Source: Hypnocyclicus thermotrophus
Lineage (GTDB): Bacteria; Fusobacteriota; Fusobacteriia; Fusobacteriales; Fusobacteriaceae
DNA: 64,000 bases
Direction of reading: 5' to 3'
NCBI RefSeq assembly: GCF_004365575.1
Contig: NZ_SOBG01000002.1
Span: 277,683 to 341,682 of the forward strand
Of this stretch, positions 39,468 through 48,314 are shown one piece after another. Made by a program: the position numbers and the translations under genes. The notes under the pieces were generated by a model. That model saw only the letters and a list, made by a program, of their open reading frames with translations. It did not search any database and was not told the DNA's origin. How positions within the stretch are numbered: the first letter of the stretch is position 1; every line of letters begins with the position of its first letter.

Positions 39468-39714
39468 TAATCTTACTTTATATATTTTCTCTTTTCTTAG
39501 GAACTATTATATACTTGATATAAAGGTTATTTCTACTTAATTTGTTAAAGTATTTTTTGATTTTTATTATATTCTATTAAAAAAAATTAATCTTTTTTAT
39601 TAATATTATCAAAACGCTTTTTCTTTATCTATTATAATTATTTCTAGCTATTAGTTTTGGGTTACTACTGGGATATTAGTTTTTTTAATATAAACTATCA
39701 CCTTAAAATAATTT

Positions 39715-39966
39715 TTATTTATTTATTTCATTTTCATATTTACCATGAGATAAAAATAATAGATCCATTACAAGTATTTTTTTTGCAAATTTTTTTATAT
39801 ATTGACGAAATTTAATATTGTTTTTAGTTTTTTCATTGTTAATAATAATTCGTGTAGAGAAAACCAAAAGTTTAAGTAACTTATCTTCAAGTATTTTTTG
39901 TCCTAATTTACTTTTGATATAAAAATATATGATTAATGTAACAATTAATATGATAATTATATTCAT
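39715..39966 (-). CDS. Small single-helix membrane protein, unknown
   Basis: An 83-aa protein with an N-terminal membrane helix of about 18 residues (IIIILIVTLIIYFYI) and a lysine-rich tail, probably cytoplasmic. The in-frame GTG at 39975 is part of the aaggaggtg ribosome site; ATG 39966 is 8 bases after it and is preferred. No family is recognised. It lies downstream of another unknown gene on the same strand. Confidence 0.6.
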   Translation of the reverse strand: MNIIIILIVTLIIYFYIKSKLGQKILEDKLLKLLVFSTRIIINNEKTKNNIKFRQYIKKFAKKILVMDLLFLSHGKYENEINK

Positions 39967-40033
39967 AATTATCACCTCCTTGTAATAAAACTTATTAATG
40001 GTAAAAGATATTTTATATTATTATTATCGTCAA

Positions 40034-40399
40034 TTATTCTCCTTCTATTAATCCAAAATCAAAATAATTATTATCAGATTCATCAGATTCATCCCATACA
40101 AAACTTACTTGAGATAAATTCATATCTAAAAATTCAATTGAAAATTCGGTAGGACCTTCATTTGCACCAACTAAATTATATAATTTACTTAGTAATTTTG
40201 TTTTAAATTCATTGTTCTCTTCTAGAAAATTATTAAAAAATTCATTTGAGAGATAAACAGCAACTTTTTTATCATTATTATTTATATGCAAATGAACTTT
40301 ACCAATATCTCTATTTTCATTATTCACTTCAAGTAATATAGTATATATTTCAGAATCAGATGTTCTATATCGTCTTAAAAATTCAATAGTGTATTTCAT
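40034..40399 (-). CDS. Hypothetical protein, 121 aa
   Basis: No known family is recognised. The protein has no signal or membrane segment; the N-terminus MKYTIEFLRRYRTSDSEIY and following strands suggest a small alpha/beta fold, and the C-terminus is strongly acidic (DESDESDNNYFDFG). A ribosome site aaggatg precedes the ATG. It lies in a gene-poor segment next to a broken gene and may belong to an accessory region. Confidence 0.6.
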   Translation of the reverse strand: MKYTIEFLRRYRTSDSEIYTILLEVNNENRDIGKVHLHINNNDKKVAVYLSNEFFNNFLEENNEFKTKLLSKLYNLVGANEGPTEFSIEFLDMNLSQVSFVWDESDESDNNYFDFGLIEGE

Positions 40400-40485
40400 T
40401 TTATCACATCCTTTATCACTAGCTATATTATAATTTACTTGAAATTTTTAATTATCCTTTTATTATTTATAGAAAAAATATACAA

Positions 40486-40947
40486 AGCAGCCCTCTTCAC
40501 GATATAGGGAAAGTAGGAATTCCTGATAAGATTTTATTAAAGCCGGGAAAACTTACAAAAGAAGAATTTAAAATAATGAAAACACATACAATTATTGGTG
40601 CTAATATATTGAAAAGTTTTAAAGAAAACATAAAAAAACATGATATAGATATTTTTGATTATGCAATAGAGATAGTTAATTTCCATCATGAAAAATGGGA
40701 TGGAACGGGATATCCAAAAGGGTTAAAAGCTAATGAAATTCCTTTAGTTGCAAGAATAGTTTCTATAGCAGATGTTTTTGATGCACTTACTAATAAAAGA
40801 GTTTATAAAAAAGCTTTTTCATTTGAAGAAAGTATTAAAATGATTAAAGAAATGAAAGGAATAAATTTTGATCCTTTAATAGTAGATGTTTTTATAGAAT
40901 CATTAGCAGAAATAAGAGACGTTTATGAAAAATTAAAAGAAGTTTAA
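40486..40947 (+). pseudogene. 5'-truncated HD-GYP phosphodiesterase remnant
   Basis: In-frame codons from 40486 read SSPLHDIGKVGIPDKILL, the start of an HD-GYP core, and continue through HHEKWDGTGYPKGL and ADVFDALTNKRVYKKAF to a normal stop. The N-terminal part of the HD domain and any sensor or receiver domain are absent: upstream codons are unrelated and reach a stop at 40420 with no start codon. The first in-frame ATG (40576) lies inside the domain, after the HD pair. HD-GYP proteins normally hydrolyse cyclic di-GMP. This copy is very likely dead. Confidence 0.82.
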
Positions 40948-40984
40948 AATATTTTATAAATTATTATTTTTTTTTAAAAAATTA

Positions 40985-41015
40985 TTGACAAAATATAATA
41001 TTTATGATATATAAT
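40985..41015 (+). promoter_or_regulatory. Promoter of hsp20
   Basis: Consensus TTGACA at 40985; TATAAT at 41010 with a 19-base spacer, or TATATA at 41008 with 17. The CIRCE element follows at once. Confidence 0.8.
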
Positions 41016-41017
41016 TA

Positions 41018-41044
41018 TTAGCAGCTAGATACATAGAGTGCTAA
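41018..41044. promoter_or_regulatory. CIRCE (HrcA operator) with imperfect left arm
   Basis: The right arm GAGTGCTAA is a perfect CIRCE arm; the left arm TTAGCAGCT departs from consensus TTAGCACTC in its last three bases; the spacer is exactly nine. It lies over the expected transcription start, where HrcA would repress. Confidence 0.85.
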
Positions 41045-41074
41045 TAAAATTTTAAATTTAAAGGAGGGATTTTT

Positions 41075-41536
41075 ATGAGAAACTTAATTACAACAAAAAA
41101 ATGGAATCCATTTTTAAGAGAAAAAGACTATTTTGATAGTATTTTTGACTCGTTTGATTCTTTTTTTGGATCGCCTTCTTTATTTAGTGATAATTTTCAA
41201 AAATTTAGTACTGACATATCTGAAACAGATAATGCATATATTATTTCTGCTGATTTACCTGGGGTAAAAAAAGAAGATGTAAAGTTAGAACTTCATGAAG
41301 GGTATTTAAAAATTTCTGCTGAAAGAAAAGAAGAAAAAGAGGAAAAAAACAAAAAATTCTTTAGAAAAGAAAGAATATATGGAAGCTTTGTAAGAAATAT
41401 TCCATTACCTAATTATCTAAATATTACAAAAGAAGAAATAGAAGCAAAATTTGAGAATGGTGTATTAAATGTTACTATTCCAAAAAAATTAGATGAAAAT
41501 AATCAAAAACAATATCAAACAATTGAAATTAAATGA
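41075..41536 (+). CDS. Hsp20 family small heat-shock protein
   Basis: A 153-aa alpha-crystallin-domain chaperone: ISETDNAYIISADLPGVKKEDV and the domain end FENGVLNVTIPKK are typical. The N-terminal arm is rich in Phe, Ser and Asp. It binds unfolding proteins without ATP. Behind aaggaggg, with its own CIRCE-controlled promoter and terminator. Confidence 0.96.
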   Translation: MRNLITTKKWNPFLREKDYFDSIFDSFDSFFGSPSLFSDNFQKFSTDISETDNAYIISADLPGVKKEDVKLELHEGYLKISAERKEEKEEKNKKFFRKERIYGSFVRNIPLPNYLNITKEEIEAKFENGVLNVTIPKKLDENNQKQYQTIEIK

Positions 41537-41557
41537 ATTTAAAATGAATTTAACTAG

Positions 41558-41600
41558 TAGAAAAGACCTTATTTCATTTAGGAAATAAGGCCTTTTCTAT
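41558..41600. terminator. Terminator between hsp20 and amt
   Basis: A long stem with one mismatch (TAGAAAAGACCTTATTTC with GAAATAAGGCCTTTTCTA) around ATTTAG, between convergent genes. Confidence 0.88.
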
Positions 41601-41612
41601 TTATAAAAATAT

Positions 41613-42809
41613 TTAAAATTTATCTGGATAAGCTTCTAATGAATGAATTGCTAAATCTGCTCCTTCAATTTCTTTTTCTTCTTCTAGTCTAAATCCAAAT
41701 AATTTATCTATTACTAAATATACTATAGAACCACCAAATAAAGCTATTATTATTGCTAACGAACTTCCTATTAACTGTGCAAAGAAACTTACATTTCCAA
41801 GCCCACCAAATAATGTAGAGCCAAATATTCCAGCTGCAATACCGCCCCAACTACCAACAACACCATGTAGCACTACTACACCTAGCACATCATCTATCTT
41901 TAATACTTCTGTTTCAAAATGAAATCCATAAACAAATATTGCTGCAGCTATTCCACCTACTACAAAAGCACCAATAGGATGATATATTGCAGAGCCAGCA
42001 CATACTGCTACAAGTCCTGCTAATGCTCCATTATGTATAAATATTGCATCTCTTTTTGATAGTAATAGCGATACTAAAATACCACCGACCATAGAAGCTA
42101 AAGAATTTATTGCTACAAGACCAGATATATCTTTTAATTCCACTGCGCTCATTACATTAAATCCAAACCATCCAACAGATAAAATCCAACTTCCTAATGC
42201 TAAAAATGGCACATTACTAATAGGTATAGGATTATTACTATTATATCTATTTTTTCTAGGCCCTAATATAAGTATAGCTGGAAGAGCTAACCATCCTCCA
42301 AAAGAATGTACAACTACAGACCCTGCATAATCTACAAACTCAAAACCAGTGATGTTTTTTATTAATCCTTGTACAAAAGTTGAATTTATCCCCCATATTA
42401 TTGATTCAAAAAAAGGATATAATATTCCGGCAAATATAGCTCCGGCAAATACTTGTGGCCAAAATTTTGCTCTTTCTGCAATTCCCCCAGATATTATTGC
42501 GGGTATACACGCAGCAAAGGTTAAGAAAAAGAAAAATCGTATTAAATCAAACCCCATGTTATCTCCTATAAGTTTACTAGCAGGTTTTAAAAAACTAATT
42601 CCTCTTGCCATTGGAAAGCCTATTAAAAAATAAACAACAGTTGATACAGCCCAATCAGAAATAATTTTTACTAATGCATTAATTTGATTTTTTGTTCTAA
42701 CAGAACCTACTTCTAAAAAAGCAAATCCTGCATGCATAGCAAATATCATTATTGCACCAAGTAATAAAAATAATACATTTGAACTTTTAATTAAAACTTC
42801 TAAATTCAT
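41613..42809 (-). CDS. amt: Ammonium transporter
   Basis: The 398-aa membrane protein of the Amt/MEP family has about eleven helices. AMHAGFAFLEVGSVRTKN at the N-terminus, the first pore histidine in VVHSFGGW and the second in VLHGVVGSWGG are present. Ribosome site ggaggat-type before the ATG. No glnK gene is next to it, unlike many bacterial amt loci. Confidence 0.95.
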   Translation of the reverse strand: MNLEVLIKSSNVLFLLLGAIMIFAMHAGFAFLEVGSVRTKNQINALVKIISDWAVSTVVYFLIGFPMARGISFLKPASKLIGDNMGFDLIRFFFFLTFAACIPAIISGGIAERAKFWPQVFAGAIFAGILYPFFESIIWGINSTFVQGLIKNITGFEFVDYAGSVVVHSFGGWLALPAILILGPRKNRYNSNNPIPISNVPFLALGSWILSVGWFGFNVMSAVELKDISGLVAINSLASMVGGILVSLLLSKRDAIFIHNGALAGLVAVCAGSAIYHPIGAFVVGGIAAAIFVYGFHFETEVLKIDDVLGVVVLHGVVGSWGGIAAGIFGSTLFGGLGNVSFFAQLIGSSLAIIIALFGGSIVYLVIDKLFGFRLEEEKEIEGADLAIHSLEAYPDKF

Positions 42810-43104
42810 AGTAATCCTCCCTTTTTAATATTAAATATATATATATTAATTAAAAAATTTATTTTATAAATGTTTTTATTAATATAATATATATATAAAT
42901 AATGATTGTTTTATTAATAATGATTATATACTATTATTCAGAAAAAACAAATAAAAAAAATAAATGATTTTTAATATTAATATATATAAATGATATTTTA
43001 TATATTTTATTTATAAAATGTATATATGTTATAAATAAAAGATCTTGAATAGTTATATAACTATCCAAGGTCTTTTATTTGTTTTATAAAAAGGAATAAA
43101 AATA
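42810..43104. other. AT-rich intergenic region before amt
   Basis: About 295 bases, almost only A and T, with alternating TA runs and repeated TTTTATTAAT-type words. Apart from the terminator at 43033-43080 I see no gene; it presumably contains the amt promoter, which cannot be picked out with confidence. Confidence 0.6.
43033..43080 (-). terminator. Terminator of alcohol dehydrogenase gene
   Basis: AAATAAAAGATCTTG and CCAAGGTCTTTTATTT flank an inner ATAGTTAT/ATAACTAT stem, ending in T-rich sequence on the minus strand. Confidence 0.85.
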
Positions 43105-44256
43105 TTATAATGCATTTTTAAAAATATTTTTTATTTCTTCATGTGTTGCTTGTTTAGGATTAGTTAATCCACAAGCATCTTTTAATGCATTTGTAGCTAA
43201 AATATCAAAATCTTCTTCTTTTGCTCCTAATTCTTTTATTCCGCTAGGTATATTTATATCTCTTGATAATTTTTTTATTGCTTCGATTGCAGCTTTAGCT
43301 CCTTCTTCTGAAGTCATTTTAGATACATCTAGTCCCATAAATGAAGCTATATCTTTTAATCTATCAGCAGCCACTTGAGAATTATATTCTTGTACATGAG
43401 GAAGAAGTATTGCATTACATACTCCGTGAGGTAAATCATAAAATCCTCCAAGTTGATGAGCCATTGCATGTACATATCCAAGAGATGCGTTATTAAAAGC
43501 CATTCCTGCTAAAAATTCTGCATATGCCATCATGTCTCTAGCTTCCTCATCTTTACCATTCTCTACTGCTTTTCTTAAATATTTACTAATAAGTTCTATA
43601 GCTTTTTGTGCACATGCATCAGTTACAGGAGTAGCAATAGTTGACACATATGCTTCTACAGCGTGAGTTAATGCATCCATACCAGTAGCTGCAGTAAGAG
43701 AACTAGGCATATCTAACATTAATAAAGGATCATTTACAGCCAATATAGGCGTTGTATTTTTATCCACAATAGCCATTTTTACATGTCTTTCTTCATCAGT
43801 AATTATACAAAATCTAGTCATTTCAGATGCAGTTCCTGCAGTAGTATTTACAGCAACTAATGGAAGTTGAGGTTTTTTAGATACATCTACTCCTTCATAA
43901 TCTTTTATTTCGCCACCATTACTTGCTACTAATGCAATTCCTTTTGCACAATCATGAGGAGAACCTCCTCCAAATGATATAACGAAATCACAATTATTAT
44001 TTTTTAATAACGTTAATCCATCTGCTACATTTTTTGTTGTTGGATTAGGTTGAGTTCCATCAAAAATAACATATTCTATATTATTATCATATAATACTTT
44101 TGTTAATTTTTTTACAAGTCCAATATCATTTAATACTTTGTCAGTTACAATTAATGCTTTTTTAAATCCTAATGCTTTAATATCTTTTCCAGCATCTTCT
44201 AAACAGTTTGGTCCCATTAAATTCACTGAAGGCATAAAAAATTTTAATCCAGCCAT
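43105..44256 (-). CDS. Iron-containing alcohol dehydrogenase
   Basis: The 383-aa group III (Fe-ADH) enzyme has [10 protein letters not shown], the NAD(P)-binding [23 protein letters not shown] and the metal-ligand histidine region [20 protein letters not shown]. It resembles the 1,3-propanediol/butanol dehydrogenase type used to reoxidise NADH in fermentation. It is divergent from an AraC-type regulator gene 276 bases away, which may control it. Confidence 0.94.
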   Translation of the reverse strand: MAGLKFFMPSVNLMGPNCLEDAGKDIKALGFKKALIVTDKVLNDIGLVKKLTKVLYDNNIEYVIFDGTQPNPTTKNVADGLTLLKNNNCDFVISFGGGSPHDCAKGIALVASNGGEIKDYEGVDVSKKPQLPLVAVNTTAGTASEMTRFCIITDEERHVKMAIVDKNTTPILAVNDPLLMLDMPSSLTAATGMDALTHAVEAYVSTIATPVTDACAQKAIELISKYLRKAVENGKDEEARDMMAYAEFLAGMAFNNASLGYVHAMAHQLGGFYDLPHGVCNAILLPHVQEYNSQVAADRLKDIASFMGLDVSKMTSEEGAKAAIEAIKKLSRDINIPSGIKELGAKEEDFDILATNALKDACGLTNPKQATHEEIKNIFKNAL

Positions 44257-44532
44257 TTTTAAATCATCTCCTTTAATAATTTTGATAAATAATTAACATA
44301 TTTATATTATAGATTATTATGATAATTTTTTCTAATCATTATTTCAAAAAAAATAGTCTATTTTTAAAATTGTTTTATAAATAAAATAATTAATAATAAA
44401 TATAAATAAGAAAATTATTCTTTTTAAACTATCTCATATTAGCTTAAGTTATAATTTCACTTTTTAAAATTGAAATAAAGTTAGCAATATGGTATTATAA
44501 AATTAGACGAAAATAAAAAATGGTGGTGTAAA

Positions 44533-45354
44533 ATGTTAAATAATTTTAATAAAATTGCAGAGAATTATGATAATGTTGAATCAAAATATTTAAAAATTTT
44601 ATATTATGATTTATCAAAAGGATATAAGGATACATATAAGTCCTATAATAATTATAGATTATGTACTATACTATCTGGAAAGAAAAAAGTTTCTGTAAAT
44701 AATAATACTTCATTCACATATAATTCTTCAGAATTTTTATTACTTCCGCCAAATTCTAGTGTTAATATGGAAATAAATACAGACACTAAAGCAGTCGTAT
44801 ATGAATTTAATTCTCATTTAATTGAAAAAATTTCAAATAAAGTTGAAAAAAAATTTGCAGATATTGAAAATATAACAAAATTAAATCTTTCCAATAATTT
44901 ATCTTATTCAATTAATAATCTAAAAATAAATATAATGAGAAATGAAAAAGAAGCAAAATTTTTTATGGACTTATATGCACAAGAACTTGTTTTTCAATTA
45001 CTTAATGAGATTCCAAAAGAAAAAAATATTCAAAATAAATATAATCCTGCTAAAATCGCAAAAGAGATTATTGAAAAAGATGGTAACGAAAATTTATCTA
45101 TTTATGAAATAGCAAAAATTTTAAATATGAGTCAGTCAAATCTTGATTACTATTTTAAAATGGAATATGGGATAACGCCTAAAAAATATCAAAACAAAAT
45201 AAAAATTAAAAAATCAGTTAATTTACTTTTAAAATATTCTGTTACTGAAACTGCAATGATATTAGGATTTGATAATATATCTCATTTTATTAGACTTTTT
45301 AAACAATATTATAATACTACACCAAAGCAGTATATAAAAAGGTTTGGAAAATAA
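44533..45354 (+). CDS. AraC family transcriptional regulator
   Basis: The 273-aa protein has an N-terminal cupin-like sensing part (LPPNSSVNMEINTDTKAVVYEF) and a C-terminal double helix-turn-helix domain (ILNMSQSNLDYYFKMEYG and AMILGFDNISHFIRLFKQY). The C-terminal YNTTPKQYIKRFG is an AraC hallmark. Ribosome site ggtggtg. Divergent to the iron alcohol dehydrogenase; activation of that gene is plausible but not shown. Confidence 0.92.
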   Translation: MLNNFNKIAENYDNVESKYLKILYYDLSKGYKDTYKSYNNYRLCTILSGKKKVSVNNNTSFTYNSSEFLLLPPNSSVNMEINTDTKAVVYEFNSHLIEKISNKVEKKFADIENITKLNLSNNLSYSINNLKINIMRNEKEAKFFMDLYAQELVFQLLNEIPKEKNIQNKYNPAKIAKEIIEKDGNENLSIYEIAKILNMSQSNLDYYFKMEYGITPKKYQNKIKIKKSVNLLLKYSVTETAMILGFDNISHFIRLFKQYYNTTPKQYIKRFGK

Positions 45355-45366
45355 TAGATAAAAAGT

Positions 45367-45394
45367 AAAAAGACCGTTATTATACGGTCTTTTT
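45367..45394. terminator. Terminator between araC-type and GGDEF genes
   Basis: AAAAAGACCGT and ACGGTCTTTTT hairpin with T-runs on both strands; it overlaps the stop of the GGDEF gene. Confidence 0.9.
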
Positions 45395-46418
45395 AATCAA
45401 AAATATATCTATTTTTGCCTAATTTTTTAGCTTTATATAATAGTTTATCTGCTCTAATAAAAATTGAATTTATTTTATCCTCGGGAAGTAATTTTGTTAT
45501 ACCACAACTAATTGTTACTTTTTCATTATCATTTCTTATAAGTGAAAGTACTCTATTAAATAATAAATCCACTTTTCTATGAAGTTTTACATATGGTAAA
45601 TTTGTTATGATTGCAAACTCATCTCCACCCCATCTTGCTACAAAAGAATAATTACCTAAATAAGTATTAATTGTATTTGAAATTGTTTTAATTATTCTAT
45701 CTCCTTCATCATGTCCACATTTATCATTTATCAATTTAAAATCATCAATATCAATTAATATTAACCATATATCATCATATAAATGTTCTTTAGATTTTAA
45801 TAATGACAATAATCGATCATCAAATGCTCTTCTGTTATAGACATTTGTTAATGAATCATACATTGCAAAAGTAGTTAATTGTTCATTTGATTTTTTTAAT
45901 AAAATTTGATTTTTTTTATAAATATTATAAAAAAGATTTAATAGAAAGCAATTAAAAATAAGAACCAAAAAAATCTGAAAAATAGTATCATAACTTTTTA
46001 AATTTTTATGATATATACGAAAAATATTTGAATGAAATAAATGTATATTTATAATGATACTTGTAGCTATAAATATACAACTTATTAAGCAACACTTTGC
46101 TTTTTTTTCAAATAAATATGTTATTAAAAATAAAAGCATATAAATATATGAAATAGATATAGCTAAGTTTCCTCCTGAATCAATAAATCCAATTGGTATA
46201 AATAAAAGAATAATTACTACAAAATAGAGAAAATACATTAAAAAACTATCATAAATTAACACTATTAAAGAACTAAATATAATTATTAGCCATTTCAAAT
46301 TTATTATTAATTCTAATTTGAAAATTAAATTAATAATAATTGATAAAATAGATAAAAAAATAGATCCAAAAATAAATAATCTAGAAAATTTCCCTTTTAA
46401 TTCTTTTTCACTACACAT
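45393..46418 (-). CDS. Membrane-bound diguanylate cyclase (GGDEF)
   Basis: The 341-aa protein has about six membrane helices in residues 10-175 and a C-terminal GGDEF domain (YDSLTNVYNRRAFDDRL, RWGGDEFAII) with the intact signature. No RxxD inhibitory site is seen in the segment before GGDEF. It should make cyclic di-GMP. The membrane part has no known sensor motif. The only cyclic di-GMP hydrolase trace in this window is the broken HD-GYP gene at 40486. Confidence 0.92.
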   Translation of the reverse strand: MCSEKELKGKFSRLFIFGSIFLSILSIIINLIFKLELIINLKWLIIIFSSLIVLIYDSFLMYFLYFVVIILLFIPIGFIDSGGNLAISISYIYMLLFLITYLFEKKAKCCLISCIFIATSIIINIHLFHSNIFRIYHKNLKSYDTIFQIFLVLIFNCFLLNLFYNIYKKNQILLKKSNEQLTTFAMYDSLTNVYNRRAFDDRLLSLLKSKEHLYDDIWLILIDIDDFKLINDKCGHDEGDRIIKTISNTINTYLGNYSFVARWGGDEFAIITNLPYVKLHRKVDLLFNRVLSLIRNDNEKVTISCGITKLLPEDKINSIFIRADKLLYKAKKLGKNRYIFD

Positions 46419-46563
46419 ATTATTAACCCCTCAATAAATTCAACATAAATTTATTATAACTATATTTTTTATTTAAGTCAATAATTAAAAAAATTGTATA
46501 TTAATTCTATTTTTTATATAATCTAGAAAAAAATAATTATTTTAAATTTAAAGGAGGAAATTT

Positions 46564-47541
46564 ATGAATAAAAATATTAATTTAATTTTATTTTTTATAA
46601 TTTTTTTACAAAGTTATTCTCTAGAGATGATATCTCCGCCGAAGCTAAATTGGGGAGATACAATTATGATAATTGCTCCTGGAACAAACGCATCTATTGA
46701 TAAATTAGAAAAAATAGAAAAAAATTTAAAAACTTTAGGTTTTAAAGTGAAATTTGGAAAAAGTTGTTTTATAAATTATGGATATCTAGCTGGAAATGAT
46801 AAACTTCGATTAAAAGATTTACATTCAGCTTTTCTTGATGATGAAGTTAAAGCCATAATTGCTCTTCGTGGTGGATATGGTAGTATTAGATTATTAGATA
46901 TGATTGATTATGATATGATAAGAAGGCATCCTAAAATATTTGTAGGATATAGCGATATAACAATATTACATATTGCATTAAATCAAAAAGCAGGGCTTAT
47001 TACGTATCATGGACCTATGGCAGCATCTGATTTTTACTATGGGCTTGATAAATTTACACATAATAGTTTTTTTAATACAATTTTAAAAGGAAGAAAAAAA
47101 GTTAAAATAAAAAATCCAGAAGGAGAAGAAATGAAAACCCTTGTTTCTGGACAAACTGTTGGACAAGTTGTTGGAGGAAATTTAACTATGATTGTTGCTA
47201 CATTAGGTACTCCATATGAAATCAATACAAAAGATAAAATATTTTTTATAGAAGAATCAGGTTCAAAACTTTATAAGATAGATAGAATGTTAAATCAATT
47301 AAAATTAGCAGGTAAATTTAAAGATGCAAAAGGAGTTATTTTTGGTGATTTCAAAGAAACGCATGAAGAAGATACTCTTTTTAAGCTAAAAGAGGTATTA
47401 AAAATAGCAATAAATGGAAAAAAGCCTATTATTTATAACGTAAAAATAGGCCATTCTAAACCTAAAATAACTTTTCCTTTAGGTGCTAAAATTTATTTAG
47501 ATAGTGAAAAGAAAATAATTAAAATTATTGATGATATTTAA
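46564..47541 (+). CDS. Exported LD-carboxypeptidase (peptidase S66)
   Basis: A 325-aa S66 serine peptidase that trims peptidoglycan tetrapeptides. It has a signal peptide (NLILFFIIFLQSYS), then IAPGTNAS, RGGYGSIRLLD and the nucleophile serine in VGYSDITILH, with the C-terminal histidine in GHSKPKITFPLGAK. Most LdcA proteins are cytoplasmic; this one appears exported. Ribosome site aaggagga. Convergent with the DUF547 gene. Confidence 0.9.
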   Translation: MNKNINLILFFIIFLQSYSLEMISPPKLNWGDTIMIIAPGTNASIDKLEKIEKNLKTLGFKVKFGKSCFINYGYLAGNDKLRLKDLHSAFLDDEVKAIIALRGGYGSIRLLDMIDYDMIRRHPKIFVGYSDITILHIALNQKAGLITYHGPMAASDFYYGLDKFTHNSFFNTILKGRKKVKIKNPEGEEMKTLVSGQTVGQVVGGNLTMIVATLGTPYEINTKDKIFFIEESGSKLYKIDRMLNQLKLAGKFKDAKGVIFGDFKETHEEDTLFKLKEVLKIAINGKKPIIYNVKIGHSKPKITFPLGAKIYLDSEKKIIKIIDDI

Positions 47542-48252
47542 TCAATAATCATTTAAAGACCAATTGTAATTAAGATATTTTATATTGCTATTTTCAGGAA
47601 GATTTAGATACTCGTTAATATTTCCAAAATCTTCCTGAAACCATTTAAAAATTTTTGAAATATATATTTTATTCTTTTTCTTTACAAATCCTTTTGTTTT
47701 ATTTTTTAAAAAATCATTTTTAGACTTTTCGAGTTGTGCATCAAGTTTTTCAGCATAATATGGTTTATAATTTAAAGTAGGACAAGAAAGAGAAGCACAT
47801 ACAATTGCAAAATGAATTTTAGGATCATCCATTTTTCTCAAGATGTTATTTTCTATTTCATCCAAAGAATAACTTTTATTTTTAATATTAATAACTTTTC
47901 TGTCCCAAACTGATTTAAAAAGTGTAGTTTTGTCTTTTATGCTTTTTATTGGGTAATTATCTGTAATTATTTTTATTGCTGAGATATTATATACATTTAT
48001 CCAAAATGCTTTTTTTTCATTATTGCTTTTTAATGTTGATACATCAAAAGTTTCTATTAAATTTATTAACTTTTTATAATCACTATCTGTTTTTAAATTT
48101 TTATAATCTACTAAACGTGTTTTCACATTATCTTTAATACCTACTTTAGTGTGATTTTTCAAAATTTTTAAATAAAGATTATTAACCTCTATAATGTTTG
48201 CGTTAGCAATTATCGAAAAAATTAATAATAAAAAGAATATTGTTTTTTTCAT
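47542..48252 (-). CDS. DUF547 family exported protein
   Basis: The 236-aa protein has a signal peptide (KKTIFFLLLIFSIIANA) and the DUF547 pattern: KKAFWINVYNISAIKII, then FAIVCASLSCPTLNYKPY. The function of the family is not established. Ribosome site taggaggt. Its stop abuts that of the LD-carboxypeptidase gene with no terminator between them. Confidence 0.88.
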   Translation of the reverse strand: MKKTIFFLLLIFSIIANANIIEVNNLYLKILKNHTKVGIKDNVKTRLVDYKNLKTDSDYKKLINLIETFDVSTLKSNNEKKAFWINVYNISAIKIITDNYPIKSIKDKTTLFKSVWDRKVINIKNKSYSLDEIENNILRKMDDPKIHFAIVCASLSCPTLNYKPYYAEKLDAQLEKSKNDFLKNKTKGFVKKKNKIYISKIFKWFQEDFGNINEYLNLPENSNIKYLNYNWSLNDY

Positions 48253-48314
48253 AAAAACCTCCTATATTTTTTTAACTAATATAATATTAAAAAAATATGG
48301 AATAATCCTTTTTT

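Larger units (their letters stand above)
39043..39714. other. Gene-poor 672-base stretch
   Basis: Beyond the aroK promoter and one hairpin at 39442-39467, no gene with start, ribosome site and sensible length is visible. Only tiny frames occur, for example a 20-codon one from 39409 that runs into the hairpin. The stretch borders two unknown genes and a decayed HD-GYP gene, and may hold remains of lost genes, but no family is recognisable. Confidence 0.6.

Noticed and set aside
39409..39471. 20-codon frame before the hairpin at 39442
   Set aside because: Weak ribosome site, overlap with the hairpin and no recognisable product; left as intergenic.
40576..40947. Intact 123-aa HD-domain gene starting at ATG 40576
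   Set aside because: Conserved HD-GYP codons continue upstream of this ATG in the same frame, and the HD pair would be excluded; a truncated pseudogene explains this better.
42840..43030. Replication origin or AT-rich regulatory array before amt
   Set aside because: High AT and TA runs alone are expected in this genome; no DnaA boxes, iterons or replication genes were seen.
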